In this document: positions 27,435 through 36,657 of the stretch, one piece after another
Layout: the number at the start of each line of letters is the position of its first letter
Position numbering within the stretch: the first letter of the stretch is position 1
Source: JANXSS01 sp025356535
Lineage (GTDB): Bacteria > Pseudomonadota > Gammaproteobacteria > Burkholderiales > Burkholderiaceae_D
Assembly: GCA_043762325.1 (NCBI GenBank)
Contig: JAYUMU010000151.1
Span: forward strand, 1-64,000
Length of the DNA stretch: 64,000 bases
Direction: 5' to 3'
The notes under the pieces: model-generated
Database searches by the model: none
What the model saw: the letters and a program-made list of their open reading frames with translations, nothing else
Told to the model about the DNA's origin: nothing
Translations under genes and position numbers: made by a program

Positions 27435-28292
27435 TCAGGCCGGATGCAAGGCGATGCGGGCGACGATTTCCTTGCGATAGCGGTTCAGTTCCTGCACCGT
27501 ATCGAAGGTGCGCTCGAACAGCAGCGACATGTTGTGCAGGATGCGCTCGACGACCTTGCGCTCCCATTCGCTGTCGAACTTGATCTGGCCATCGAGCCAG
27601 GCTTCCAGCCAGTCCGGGTCCGGCAGGCGCGACTGCACTGTGTCGTTCGGAAACAGCGACTGGTTCACGTGCAGGTTGGTCGGATGCAGCGGCTTTTCGG
27701 TGCGGCGCGCGGAAGCCATCAGCACGCCGATCTTGGCAAACGCGGCGCGCGCCGTGTCGCCGACTTCGCCCAGGGCTTTCTTCATGTAGCGCAGGTAGGC
27801 GCCGCCGTGACGGGCCTCGTCCTGGCTGATGATCTTGTAGATCTGCTTGATGACCGGCTCGGTATGCCAGTCGGACGCGCAGCGGTACCAGTGGTTGAGG
27901 CGGATCTCGCCGCAGAAATGCATCATCAGGGTTTCGAGCGGCGGCGCCGGGTCGAATTCGAAGCGCACGTTGTGCAGTTCTTCTTCGGTCGGCACCATCT
28001 CGGGCCGGAAACGGCGCAGGTATTCCATCAACACCAGCGAATGCTTCTGCTCTTCGAAAAACCAGACCGACATGAACGCGGAAAAGTCGCTGTCGTTTTT
28101 GTTGTCTCGCAAAAACATCTCGGTGGCCGGCAGGGCAGACCATTCCGTGATCGCATTCATGCGGATCGTCTGAGCCTGCTCGTCGGTCAGCTTGGACGCA
28201 TCGAAGCTTGCCCACGGAATATCGGTCTCCATGTTCCAGCGCACTTGCTCGAGCGATTTAAACAATTCTGGATACAACATACTTGCCTTCAT
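27435..28292 (-). CDS. Di-iron ferritin-like protein of the acyl-ACP desaturase type
   Basis: A 285-residue all-helical protein. A full six-ligand di-iron set is visible: Glu50, ExxH at 81-84 (EEQKH), Glu129, and ExxH at 159-162 (DEARH). These are in the same order and spacing as soluble stearoyl-ACP desaturases. Such enzymes introduce double bonds using O2 and ferredoxin. A desaturase or hydroxylase role is inferred; substrate is unknown. ATG 28292 is followed by MKASMLYPELF. It shares a transcript direction with rfaE2. An oxygen-dependent lipid gene close to the lipid operon downstream is suggestive. Confidence 0.82.
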   Translation of the reverse strand: MKASMLYPELFKSLEQVRWNMETDIPWASFDASKLTDEQAQTIRMNAITEWSALPATEMFLRDNKNDSDFSAFMSVWFFEEQKHSLVLMEYLRRFRPEMVPTEEELHNVRFEFDPAPPLETLMMHFCGEIRLNHWYRCASDWHTEPVIKQIYKIISQDEARHGGAYLRYMKKALGEVGDTARAAFAKIGVLMASARRTEKPLHPTNLHVNQSLFPNDTVQSRLPDPDWLEAWLDGQIKFDSEWERKVVERILHNMSLLFERTFDTVQELNRYRKEIVARIALHPA

Positions 28293-28436
28293 AAAAGCGG
28301 AAATACCTTCCAAGATTTTGATTCTACCAATATTTACGCCACTCCTGCGCCGCGGGAAAGCGTGCGAGGCCACATTGGACAGGCGTCTTTCGCAGGGTTT
28401 TTTGTTACAGTCGGCGCTTTTACCCAGGAGCACGTC

Positions 28437-29654
28437 ATGTCTGAAGGTTATACGCCGACCGCGCCGCTTCGGATTCCGGCAACCGTATGGGTACTCGGAT
28501 TCGTCAGCATGCTCATGGATATCTCGTCGGAGATGATTCACAGCCTGCTGCCGGTTTTCATGGTGACGGTGCTGGGCGCGAGCGCGACAACCGTTGGCGT
28601 GATCGAAGGCGTGGCCGAATCCACGGCGCTGATCGCCAAGGTGTTTTCGGGCGTGCTGAGCGACCATGTCGGCAAGCGCAAGTGGCTCACCGTCTTCGGC
28701 TACGCGATGGGGGCCGTCACCAAGCCGCTGTTTGCCCTGGCGCCGGCGATCGGCTGGATATTTGCCGCGCGTTTTCTGGACCGCATCGGCAAGGGCATCC
28801 GCGGCGCGCCGCGCGACGCCCTGATTGCCGACGTCACGCCGGCAGCCATTCGCGGCGCCGCTTTCGGCCTGCGCCAGTCGCTCGACACCGTCGGCGCCTT
28901 TACCGGGCCGCTTTTGGCAATCGGCCTGATGCTGCTCTGGCAAAACGACTTTCGCGCCGTCTTCTGGGTCGCCGTCGTGCCGGGCCTGCTGGCCGTGGCG
29001 CTGCTGGTGGTGGGCATTCGCGAGCCGGTGCGCCCGGCGAGCACTGCCGGCACGGCGAAAAAACCGTTCCCGGTCTCGCGGGCCGCGCTGGCAAAAATGC
29101 CGCCGGCCTACTGGTGGATCGTGGCGATCGGCGCTTTGCTGACGCTCGCGCGGTTTTCCGAAGCCTTCCTGTTGCTGCGTGCCCAGCAAGGTGGCCTGCA
29201 GCTGGCCTTCATACCGCTGGTACTGGTGCTGATGAACGTCGTGTATGCGCTGGCCGCCTATCCGCTCGGCGCGCTGGCCGACCGCATGCGCCATCCGGCG
29301 CTGCTGGCACTGGGCATCCTGCCGCTGATTGTCGCCGACCTGCTGCTGGCGCATGACGCGGGGCTTGGCTGGGTCGCCGGCGGCCTGGTGTTCTGGGGAC
29401 TGCACATGGCGGCAACGCAGGGCCTGCTGGCAGCGATGATTGCCGACTGCGCGCCGGCCGATCTGCGCGGAACTGCCTTTGGCGTCTTCAATCTTGCCAG
29501 CGGGGTTGCCATGCTTGCGGCCAGCGTCATCGCCGGCTTGTTGTGGGACCGGCTGGGTGCGGCCAGCACCTTTCAGGCCGGGCTGGTATTTGCCGCCGCA
29601 GCGCTGCTGGTGCTGCTCTGGCGGCGCCGGGCCTTCGTAACCCGGGTTGGGTGA
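28437..29654 (+). CDS. Major facilitator superfamily transporter
   Basis: A 405-residue inner-membrane protein with 12 predicted helices. The MFS loop 2-3 motif appears as GVLSDHVGKRKW, and the loop 8-9 counterpart as GALADRMRH. The RIGKGIRGAPRDALIAD sequence in the first half is characteristic of a bacterial MFS subgroup of unknown substrate. ATG 28437 has CAGGAG eight bases upstream. It diverges from the desaturase-like gene, 144 bp apart. Confidence 0.85.
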   Translation: MSEGYTPTAPLRIPATVWVLGFVSMLMDISSEMIHSLLPVFMVTVLGASATTVGVIEGVAESTALIAKVFSGVLSDHVGKRKWLTVFGYAMGAVTKPLFALAPAIGWIFAARFLDRIGKGIRGAPRDALIADVTPAAIRGAAFGLRQSLDTVGAFTGPLLAIGLMLLWQNDFRAVFWVAVVPGLLAVALLVVGIREPVRPASTAGTAKKPFPVSRAALAKMPPAYWWIVAIGALLTLARFSEAFLLLRAQQGGLQLAFIPLVLVLMNVVYALAAYPLGALADRMRHPALLALGILPLIVADLLLAHDAGLGWVAGGLVFWGLHMAATQGLLAAMIADCAPADLRGTAFGVFNLASGVAMLAASVIAGLLWDRLGAASTFQAGLVFAAAALLVLLWRRRAFVTRVG

Positions 29655-29681
29655 TCCGGACGGCTGCTGCGCGTGCACCCC

Positions 29682-29709
29682 TTGCAATGGCGCGTTTTTA
29701 GGCTAGAAT
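29682..29709 (+). promoter_or_regulatory. Promoter of the glutathione peroxidase gene
   Basis: TTGCAA (29682-29687), a 16-bp spacer, and TAGAAT (29704-29709) form a sigma-70 promoter. The predicted transcription start is near 29716, about 42 nt before the start codon. Confidence 0.6.
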
Positions 29710-29757
29710 GGTAAAACTTAACTATCTAGTTCATTTTATGACCAATCGGTATATTCC

Positions 29758-30360
29758 ATGAGAATCCACTTTCCCCTTGCACTCGCCGGTTACCTGCTCA
29801 CTGCCATGACCGGCGCCAGCACGGCACCGGCCGCTGCGGTGCCGGTCGCGGCGCCTGCCATTGCACCTGCGGCTTGCAGCCCGCTGCTGCATCAGCGCTT
29901 CAACCGGTTGCAGGATGAGATGCCGCAGGACCTGTGCCAGTACGCGGGCAAGGTCACGCTGGTGGTCAATACCGCCAGCTACTGCGGCTTTACCACGCAG
30001 TACGAAGGACTCGAAGCCTTGTATGCGAAGTATCAGTCGAAGGGCCTGGTGGTGCTGGGCTTCCCGTCGAATGATTTCGGCAAGCAGGAGCCCGGCAGCA
30101 GCAAGGAGATCGCCGACTTTTGCTACAACACCTACGGCGTGAAGTTCCCGATGTTTTCCAAGACCTCCGTCACGGGCGCTGCGGCCAATCCGCTGCATGC
30201 AGCCCTGATCAAGGCAACCGGCAAGGCACCGGAATGGAATTTCCACAAGTACCTGATCGACCGCAACGGCCGTGTCGTCAAGAGCTATGCCAGCCAGGTG
30301 ACGCCAGACGACAAGGCACTGGTTGCCGATATCGAAAAGGCGCTGGCGCAGCGCCTGTAA
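29758..30360 (+). CDS. Exported glutathione/thioredoxin peroxidase
   Basis: A thiol peroxidase that reduces hydroperoxides, possibly of lipids. The 200-residue protein has a signal-peptide-like N-terminus (~1-23) and a ~20-residue Ala/Pro segment. The GPx domain then has active-site Cys76 in NTASYCGFT, the GFPSNDFGKQEPG motif, a possible resolving Cys in FCYNTYG, and WNFHKYLID. It is the Cys-type (non-selenium) enzyme, probably thioredoxin-dependent. Export would place it in the periplasm, next to membrane lipids. Confidence 0.9.
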   Translation: MRIHFPLALAGYLLTAMTGASTAPAAAVPVAAPAIAPAACSPLLHQRFNRLQDEMPQDLCQYAGKVTLVVNTASYCGFTTQYEGLEALYAKYQSKGLVVLGFPSNDFGKQEPGSSKEIADFCYNTYGVKFPMFSKTSVTGAAANPLHAALIKATGKAPEWNFHKYLIDRNGRVVKSYASQVTPDDKALVADIEKALAQRL

Positions 30361-30760
30361 TGCAGTAGTCGCCTGCGCGTTTCAAAGCGCGACTGGCTTG
30401 CGCCGAATGGCGCTGCATATAGGGCGTAAAACCGGGCGTAATACCGGGCGTAAAACCGGGCGCAGAATCGGGCGCAAAACCGGGTGGGGCGAAAATCTTG
30501 CCGGCACCGGACGATGCGCGAGGGAAAATTTGAATCCGAGCAGGCCGCACCTGCGTAACTGGTTGGAAGCACCAGTAAACGAATCCAGCTGTCCCCGTTT
30601 CAACACAACAGCATCGACAACGGCGGTGCGGCGAAACAGTTGTACTGCGTCACCCCTCAGTCAATACTGACGGAAAGCTTTCTGGCGACCACCCTCATCC
30701 CTCTTTCGCCAGGATCGGTTGCGCAGTCATTTTATAAAAAGCACAGGGAGAAGTTGCATC
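30361..30760. other. Intergenic region with a 12-bp tandem repeat
   Basis: 400 bp between the peroxidase gene and the lipid operon. Apart from the repeat at 30422-30481 nothing coding is visible. A TTTTATAAAAAG stretch about 30 bp before the FAD gene could supply a -10, but I see no matching -35. Confidence 0.6.
30422..30481 (+). repeat. Five tandem copies of a 12-bp unit
   Basis: Units read GGGCGTAAAACC, GGGCGTAATACC, GGGCGTAAAACC, GGGCGCAGAATC and GGGCGCAAAACC, followed by a degenerate GGG start of a sixth. It is intergenic, 62 bp after the peroxidase stop. Function is unknown; it could be a binding array or a slippage product. Confidence 0.9.
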
Positions 30761-32104
30761 ATGAAGATTGCGGTCATCGGCGCCGGCATCTCTGGTCTGT
30801 CCTGCGCCTATCGCCTGGCGCAGGCCGGACGCGATGTCACGCTGTTCGAGGCGAACGACTATTTCGGTGGGCATACCCACACGGTCGACGTCACGCTGGA
30901 CGGCGTCACGCATGGCGTCGATACGGGCTTTCTGGTGTTTAACCATCGCACCTATCCGCACCTGGTGCGCCTGTTTGCGGAACTGGCGATCGAAACAACG
31001 GCAACCGACATGTCGTTTTCGGTCAAGCTGCCGATACCGTCGCTGCTCTCTTCCCGCCTGGCCGGACGTATGCTCGAATGGGCCGGCGGCGACACCGACG
31101 CGGTCTTCGCGCAGCGGCGCAATGCGCTCGATCCGCGCTTTCTGCGCATGGTGCGCGACATCCTGCGCTTCAACAGCCAGGCCACCGCGCTGGCCCTGGC
31201 CGGCGCCGATGCGATGCCGGCTATTTCGCTGGGCGCGTTCCTGGCGCAGCATGACTACAGCACGCATTTTCGCAACTGGTACCTGCTGCCGATGGCCGGC
31301 TGCATCTGGTCCTGTCCGACCGAGCAGATGCTGGCCTTCCCGGTGGCGAGCTTCATCCGGTTCTGCCACAACCATGGCCTGCTGCAGGTACGCGACCGGC
31401 CGCAATGGCAGACCGTCACGGGCGGCGCGCGCCAGTATGTCGAGAAGATGCTGCGCGCAATTCCCGACGCGCGCCTGGCCACGCCGGTGCATGCCGTCAC
31501 GCGCCAGACGCAGGACGGCACGACCCGCATCCGCATTCAAAGCGCTGCCGGCACGGCACTGTTCGACCACGTCGTCCTGGCCGGCCACAGTGACCAGAGC
31601 CTGGCGCTTCTGACCGACGCCAGTCCGACCGAGCGCTCCCTGCTGTCGGCGGTGCAGTATCAGCCCAACCGCGCGGTGCTGCATACCGACGCTTCCTGCC
31701 TGCCGGCCAGCCGCAAGACCTGGTCGGCCTGGAATTACCAGAGCAACGGTGCGACCGACGGCCGCGATCCGCGCGTATGCGTGCACTACCTGATCAACCG
31801 CCTGCAGCCGCTGCCGTTTTCGACACCGGTGATCGTGTCGCTCAACCCGATTGACGAACCGGACCCGCAGCAGGTCCTGGCCGGCTACGACTATGCGCAT
31901 CCGGTCTTCGATGCAGCGGCGGTGGCGGCGCAGGCTGCGATTGCCGCCATCCAGGGCCAGGGCAACACCTGGTTTGCCGGCGCCTGGCTGGGTTACGGCT
32001 TCCATGAAGACGGCTTGAAGTCGGGCCTGGCGGTGGCGCAGGCGATCGAGGCGGTGGCCACCGGCATGCATGACGCCGCCGACGTCGACGGCGTGGCTGC
32101 GTGA
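30761..32104 (+). CDS. FAD-dependent amine-oxidase-like oxidoreductase (COG2907 type)
   Basis: A 447-residue flavoprotein. The dinucleotide-binding motif IGAGISGLSCAY is at 5-16, FEANDYFGGHTHTVD follows, and a substrate region contains GFLVFNHRTYPHL. The C-terminal FAD motif is AGAWLGYGFHEDGLKSGLAVA. These features fit the NAD(P)-binding/amine oxidase group found next to Cfa-like genes; a relative in Rhodobacter is tied to furan fatty acid synthesis. ATG 30761 has AGGGAGAAG upstream. It opens an eight-gene run and overlaps the next start by one base. Confidence 0.87.
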   Translation: MKIAVIGAGISGLSCAYRLAQAGRDVTLFEANDYFGGHTHTVDVTLDGVTHGVDTGFLVFNHRTYPHLVRLFAELAIETTATDMSFSVKLPIPSLLSSRLAGRMLEWAGGDTDAVFAQRRNALDPRFLRMVRDILRFNSQATALALAGADAMPAISLGAFLAQHDYSTHFRNWYLLPMAGCIWSCPTEQMLAFPVASFIRFCHNHGLLQVRDRPQWQTVTGGARQYVEKMLRAIPDARLATPVHAVTRQTQDGTTRIRIQSAAGTALFDHVVLAGHSDQSLALLTDASPTERSLLSAVQYQPNRAVLHTDASCLPASRKTWSAWNYQSNGATDGRDPRVCVHYLINRLQPLPFSTPVIVSLNPIDEPDPQQVLAGYDYAHPVFDAAAVAAQAAIAAIQGQGNTWFAGAWLGYGFHEDGLKSGLAVAQAIEAVATGMHDAADVDGVAA

Positions 32105-32943
32105 TGGCCACAGCCCCCGCCGCGGCGCCGGGCAAAGCCGGTGCGCCTGGTGCCAACGCGGCGCTTCTGTGCTTTGGCGGCGTGCGCCACGAACGGCTGC
32201 GCCCAGCGCCGAACCTGTTCAGCTATGGCGTGTACTTCCTGCGCCTGCCGCTGCGCACCCTGGCGCAGCAGGCTGGTGCACGCACGGCGCCCGGCATGCG
32301 GCTGTTTTCGCGCAACCGCTTCAACCTGCTGTCGTTTCATGACCGCGACCATGGCGACGGCCGCACGCCGCTGCTGCGCTGGATCGACGACCTGTTGCAG
32401 TCCCAGGGCATCGTCGACGCCACCGGCGAAGTCTGGCTGCAGGCATTTCCGCGCGTGCTCGGCTATGTCTTCAATCCGGTGTCGTTCTGGTTCTGCCACC
32501 GCAGCGACGGCGCCCTGCGCGCAATCCTCTGCGAAGTGCGCAATACCTTTGGCGAGAAGCACTGCTACCTGCTCGACACCGGCGGCGCGATGCCGTACGG
32601 CGTCGAACTGAGCGCCGCAAAAATCTTCCACGTCTCACCGTTCTGCGCAATCGAAGGCGGCTACCGTTTCCGTTTCATGCGAACCGCCGCCGTCGCCGGC
32701 AAGCCCGAGCGCACCGTTGCGCGCATCGATCATGACGACGCCCGCGGGCCGCTGCTGCAGACCAGCGTCAATGGCGCCAGCTGTGTCCTGACGGACCGCC
32801 AGACGCTGCGCGCTTTCTTCGGCTATCCCCTGATGACCTTCGGCGTCATCGCAAGGATCCACTGGCAGGCGCTGCGCCTGTGGATCAAGCGCGTGCCCTT
32901 CCATCGCAAACCCGCACCACCGACGAGAGAACTTTCCCGATGA
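32104..32943 (+). CDS. DUF1365 family protein
   Basis: A 279-residue soluble protein. An Ala-rich start is followed by the DUF1365 signatures FSYGVYFLRLPL, RFNLLSFHDRDHGDG, the strongly conserved YVFNPVSFWFCHR, EVRNTFGEKHCYLL and KIFHVSPFCAIEGGYRFRF. The family's activity is not established; it is nearly always beside a flavoprotein and a Cfa homologue, so a step in fatty-acyl chain modification is inferred. ATG 32104 overlaps the upstream TGA by one base; its own stop overlaps the cfa ATG (ATGA). Confidence 0.9.
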   Translation: MATAPAAAPGKAGAPGANAALLCFGGVRHERLRPAPNLFSYGVYFLRLPLRTLAQQAGARTAPGMRLFSRNRFNLLSFHDRDHGDGRTPLLRWIDDLLQSQGIVDATGEVWLQAFPRVLGYVFNPVSFWFCHRSDGALRAILCEVRNTFGEKHCYLLDTGGAMPYGVELSAAKIFHVSPFCAIEGGYRFRFMRTAAVAGKPERTVARIDHDDARGPLLQTSVNGASCVLTDRQTLRAFFGYPLMTFGVIARIHWQALRLWIKRVPFHRKPAPPTRELSR

Positions 32944-34262
32944 GTCTGAAGCTGAGTACAGAGTTGGGCGCAGAGCTGGACACAGAGCTGCTGAATCCGC
33001 AAACGATGGCCAAGGCAATGGCCCAACCTGTCGTCGCTGCCGGCACGCCGCTGCAACGCGGCCGGCGCGACAGCCTGCTGTCGACGGAAGGTTTTCCCTC
33101 GCAGGTAAAATTCATCCTGCAGCTGTTGCAGCGCATCGAATATGGCGCCCTGCGCATGGAGTTTGCCGATGGCCAGGTGGCGCTCTACGGCGACGAGTCG
33201 CATCCGGTGACGATGCGGCTTGCCAACTGGGATGTCTGCAATGCGGCGTTGAAATCCGGCGACATCGGTTTTGCCGAAACCTTCATCGACGGCCACTGGA
33301 CGACCGACAACCTGCCGGGCCTCATCGAGATCTTCGTGCGCAACCGGCAGGCGATCGAGTCGGTCGTCTACGGCACCTGGTGGGGCAGCCTGCTGTACCG
33401 GGTCAAGCATCTCTTCAACCGCAATTCGAAGTCCGGCAGCCGCAAGAACATCCACGCCCATTACGACATCGGCAACGCGTTCTACCAGCTCTGGCTCGAT
33501 CCGTCGATGACCTATTCGAGCGCGATTTTTTCCGACGGCCACGTCGACAACCTGCAGGATGCGCAGCAGGCGAAGTACCGCCGCATTCTCGATGAAATCA
33601 ATGTCGAACCCGGCGCCCGCATCCTGGAAATCGGCTGTGGCTGGGGCGGCTTTGCCGAGGTCGCCGCACACACGGCCGGCGCGCACGTGACGGGACTTAC
33701 GCTGTCGACCGAACAGCTGCAGTTTGCCAACCAGCGCCTGATTGCCGCCGGCGTGGTCGAGCGCGTCGAACTGCTTTTGCAGGACTACCGGGACACCCGC
33801 GGCGAGTTCGATGCGATCGCCTCCATCGAAATGTTCGAGGCCGTCGGCGAAGCCTACTGGCCGAGCTACTTCGAGTGCATTGCCCGCAACCTGAAGTCGG
33901 GCGGGCGGGCCTGCATCCAGACGATTACCATCGACGATGCGCTGTTCGAACGTTATCGCAAGGGCACCGACTTCATCCAGCAATACATTTTCCCCGGCGG
34001 CATGCTGCCGTCGCCGCAGGTGTTCTGCGCGCAGGCGCAAAAACACGGCCTGAAAGTGGTCAACCACTTTGCCTTCGGGCTCGACTATGCGCGTACGCTC
34101 GCCGAGTGGCGCGTCGCCTTCAAGGAACAGCTGCCGCGCGTGGCGGCGCAGGGTTTCGACGACCGCTTCCTGCGCACCTGGGAATTCTATCTGGCCTACT
34201 GCGAAGCGGGCTTCCGGGCAAAAAGCATCGACGTCATGCAGTTCACGCTGGAAAAGCCGTGA
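32940..34262 (+). CDS. cfa: Cyclopropane-fatty-acyl-phospholipid synthase family methyltransferase
   Basis: A SAM-dependent enzyme acting on unsaturated acyl chains of membrane phospholipids. The 440 residues contain an N-terminal lipid-associated domain, HYDIGNAFYQLWLD, MTYSSAIF, the SAM motif LEIGCGWGGFAE (~228-239), and EMFEAVGE. The product may be a cyclopropane ring or, given the partners, a methyl branch on the route to a furan fatty acid. It overlaps its neighbours by 4 bp on each side. Confidence 0.93.
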   Translation: MSLKLSTELGAELDTELLNPQTMAKAMAQPVVAAGTPLQRGRRDSLLSTEGFPSQVKFILQLLQRIEYGALRMEFADGQVALYGDESHPVTMRLANWDVCNAALKSGDIGFAETFIDGHWTTDNLPGLIEIFVRNRQAIESVVYGTWWGSLLYRVKHLFNRNSKSGSRKNIHAHYDIGNAFYQLWLDPSMTYSSAIFSDGHVDNLQDAQQAKYRRILDEINVEPGARILEIGCGWGGFAEVAAHTAGAHVTGLTLSTEQLQFANQRLIAAGVVERVELLLQDYRDTRGEFDAIASIEMFEAVGEAYWPSYFECIARNLKSGGRACIQTITIDDALFERYRKGTDFIQQYIFPGGMLPSPQVFCAQAQKHGLKVVNHFAFGLDYARTLAEWRVAFKEQLPRVAAQGFDDRFLRTWEFYLAYCEAGFRAKSIDVMQFTLEKP

Positions 34263-34819
34263 GCGTCCTGCTGCGCCGCTGGCCTGCCTGGCTGGCATTG
34301 CTGGCCGCCGCGACCATCGCCTTCGGCGCACGGGCGGCCCCGCCGGCGCACATCGCCGCGGAACTGCCGCAGGCGCGCCTGGCGGGCAGCGGCACGTTTC
34401 GCTACTTCGGCCTGCACATCTACGACGCGACCCTATGGGTCGGGCCAAACGGCTATCGAGCGGCCGCATCGACTGCCGAGAAGTTTGCGCTCGACCTGCG
34501 ATATGCGCGCGCCTTCCTGGGCAAGCGCATCGCCTCGCGCAGCACCGACGAGATGGAAAAACTCAAGCTTGGCACCCTTGCGCAACGCGCGCAGTGGGAT
34601 GCGAAGATGACGGCGATCTTCCCCGACGTGGTCGAGGGCACGCACATCACCGGCGTCTATCTGCCAAACGAAGGCGCGCGATTCTACCGCGACGGCAAGC
34701 TGCTCGGGGAGATCCTCGATCCCGAATTCGGCCATGCCTTCTTTGCCATCTGGCTCGATCCGAAGACCACCGGCGGCCCGTTGCGCGAGGCCCTGCTGGC
34801 CGACGCGGCGCCGCGCTGA
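34259..34819 (+). CDS. Exported chalcone isomerase-like protein
   Basis: A 186-residue protein with a signal peptide (~1-26, cleavage near ARA-AP) and a chalcone-isomerase-fold domain with GSGTFRYFGLHIYDATLWV, LRYARAFLGKRIA and GKLLGEILDPEFGHAFFAIWL. Plants use related non-catalytic folds as fatty-acid-binding proteins, so lipid binding in the periplasm is a fair guess. The start is GTG 34259, overlapping the cfa stop as GTGA, which implies coupled translation. Confidence 0.85.
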   Translation: MSVLLRRWPAWLALLAAATIAFGARAAPPAHIAAELPQARLAGSGTFRYFGLHIYDATLWVGPNGYRAAASTAEKFALDLRYARAFLGKRIASRSTDEMEKLKLGTLAQRAQWDAKMTAIFPDVVEGTHITGVYLPNEGARFYRDGKLLGEILDPEFGHAFFAIWLDPKTTGGPLREALLADAAPR

Positions 34820-34834
34820 CCGGCGGTCGATGGC

Positions 34835-36088
34835 ATGTCCACCACCGCGCAGCTGAGCCGCACCGATCTGTTCGCCTACGGCCTGTTCGGCCTGCCGCTG
34901 GCCCTGGTGGCGTTGCCGATCTACGTCTACGTGCCGCAGTTCTATGCCGAGCATTTCGGCATGTCCCTGGGCGCCATCGGCAGCGCGCTGCTGGCTGCCC
35001 GCATGTTCGATGCCTTCATCGATCCGGCCTTCGGTCTCTGGATCGACCGCAGCAAGGCCCGGCGCGGCTATTCCTATTTCATCTGCCTGTCGCTGGCGCC
35101 GCTGGCAGCCGGCTTCATCGCGCTGTTTCATCCACCGGGCGCGGCGCGCCTGCATCCCTTTGCCTGGTTCCTGGCGAGCCTGCTGGTGGTGTATGGCGGT
35201 TTTTCCATGGCGACGATTGCCCACCAGAGCTGGGCGGCGGCATTGACCCAGGTGCGCGGCGAACGCGCCGGCCTGACCGGCGTGCGCGAAGCCTGCGGCC
35301 TGGTCGGCGTGGTGATTGCCGCAGCCTTGCCCAGCGTGGCCGGCATCGGCTGGTTGTCGGCGGTGTTCGTTGGCAGCCTGCTCATCGGCGCTGCGCTGTT
35401 GCTGCTGCGCGCGCCGCGGGCGCCGGTGTCGGCGGCGCCTGGCGCGGCCGGCCTTGCCGCGCTGCGGGCGCCCTTTCGCAATGGCCGCTTTCGCTGGCTG
35501 TTTGCCGTGTTTGCCGTCAACGGCATTGCATCGGCGATACCGGCAACGCTGTTCCTGTTCTTTGCCAAGGACCGGCTGCAACTGGGCCAATATGCCGGAC
35601 TGTTCCTGGTGCTGTATTTTGCCGCGGCGGCAGCCTCCCTGCCGTTGTGGGTGGGCCTGTCGAAGCGCCACGGCGAGGCGCGCACCTGGCTCGCCTCGAT
35701 GCTGCTGGCAGTGGCAAGCTTCGTGTGGGTCTATTTTCTGCCGGCCGGCGCGGCCACCGGCTTCGGCGCGGTGTGCGTGCTCTCGGGCGTGGCGCTGGGC
35801 GCCGACCTGGCGCTGCCGCCGGCATTGCTGGCCGGCGTGATCGCGCATGCCGGCCATAGCGGCAGCCGGGAAGGCGCCTACTTCGGCGCCTGGAGCTGGG
35901 CCACGAAAATGAACCTGGCGCTGGCTGCCGGCATCGCCCTGCCGCTGCTGCAAAAGCTCGGTTACGTGCCCGGCACGGCGGACGCGGCCGGCAACCATGC
36001 GCTGCGCATCGGCTACGCGCTGCTGCCGTGCTGCCTGAAACTGCTGGCCGCGCTGCTGTTGTGGCGCGCGCCCCTGAAAGACCTTTGA
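34835..36088 (+). CDS. MFS transporter of the GPH (glycoside-pentoside-hexuronide) type
   Basis: A 417-residue membrane protein with about 12 helices. The LPIYVYVPQFYAEHFGMSL start, the FDAFIDPAFGLWIDRSKARRGYSYF motif of MFS_2/GPH sodium-coupled transporters, and the related MfsD2 lysolipid carriers suggest a lipid-like or amphiphilic cargo in this context. Substrate is not determinable from sequence. It lies 15 bp after the chalcone-isomerase-like gene. Confidence 0.85.
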   Translation: MSTTAQLSRTDLFAYGLFGLPLALVALPIYVYVPQFYAEHFGMSLGAIGSALLAARMFDAFIDPAFGLWIDRSKARRGYSYFICLSLAPLAAGFIALFHPPGAARLHPFAWFLASLLVVYGGFSMATIAHQSWAAALTQVRGERAGLTGVREACGLVGVVIAAALPSVAGIGWLSAVFVGSLLIGAALLLLRAPRAPVSAAPGAAGLAALRAPFRNGRFRWLFAVFAVNGIASAIPATLFLFFAKDRLQLGQYAGLFLVLYFAAAAASLPLWVGLSKRHGEARTWLASMLLAVASFVWVYFLPAGAATGFGAVCVLSGVALGADLALPPALLAGVIAHAGHSGSREGAYFGAWSWATKMNLALAAGIALPLLQKLGYVPGTADAAGNHALRIGYALLPCCLKLLAALLLWRAPLKDL

Positions 36089-36111
36089 CTACCCGAACCT
36101 GGAGAACCACG

Positions 36112-36657
36112 ATGCACGACTGCAAACGCCTGTTACTGCTTGCCTGCCTGCCGGCGCTGCTGCTGGTGGGCGCCTGCGCCACGCCGGTCGAGCCGGTCCA
36201 TTATGCCAAGGAGCTGCCGGCGCTCGACCTGAAGCAGTATTTCAATGGCACCCTGGACGCAAACGGCATGTTCCAGGATCGCGCCGGCACCGTCATCAAG
36301 CGTTTTGCCGTCGTCATGACGTGCAGCTGGCAGGGCGACGTCGGCACGCTCGATGAAGACTTCACCTATTCGGACGGCACCAGGCAGCGCCGCGTCTGGA
36401 CGCTGCGCAAGACCGGCGCCGGCAGCTACACCGGCACGGCCGCCGACGTCGTCGGACAGGCCGAAGGGGTCGTGGCCGGCAATGCGCTGCGCTGGCGTTA
36501 CACGCTGGCGCTGCCGGTCGATGGCAAGGTCATCGACGTGCGCATGGAAGACTGGATGTACCTCATGAGCGAGCAGGTCATGCTCAACCGTGCTGCCATG
36601 AGCAAGTACGGCTTTCATGTCGGCGACGTCACCCTGTCTTTCACGAAGCGCAAATGA
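36112..36657 (+). CDS. DUF3833 family lipoprotein
   Basis: A 181-residue lipoprotein: signal with lipobox LVGAC (Cys ~22), then a DUF3833 domain with YFNGTLDANGMFQDRAG, FTYSDGTRQRRVWTL, YTGTAADVVGQAEG and MEDWMYLM. The fold is probably a lipocalin-like beta barrel. Function is not established; it would face the periplasm. GGAG lies nine bases before ATG 36112. The stop overlaps the SDR start (ATGA). Confidence 0.88.
   Translation: MHDCKRLLLLACLPALLLVGACATPVEPVHYAKELPALDLKQYFNGTLDANGMFQDRAGTVIKRFAVVMTCSWQGDVGTLDEDFTYSDGTRQRRVWTLRKTGAGSYTGTAADVVGQAEGVVAGNALRWRYTLALPVDGKVIDVRMEDWMYLMSEQVMLNRAAMSKYGFHVGDVTLSFTKRK

Noticed and set aside
30700..30760. ECF-type (ChrR/RpoE-like) promoter for the lipid operon
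   Set aside because: A GGATC is present but the matching downstream element at the expected spacing is not, so I do not claim stress-sigma control.
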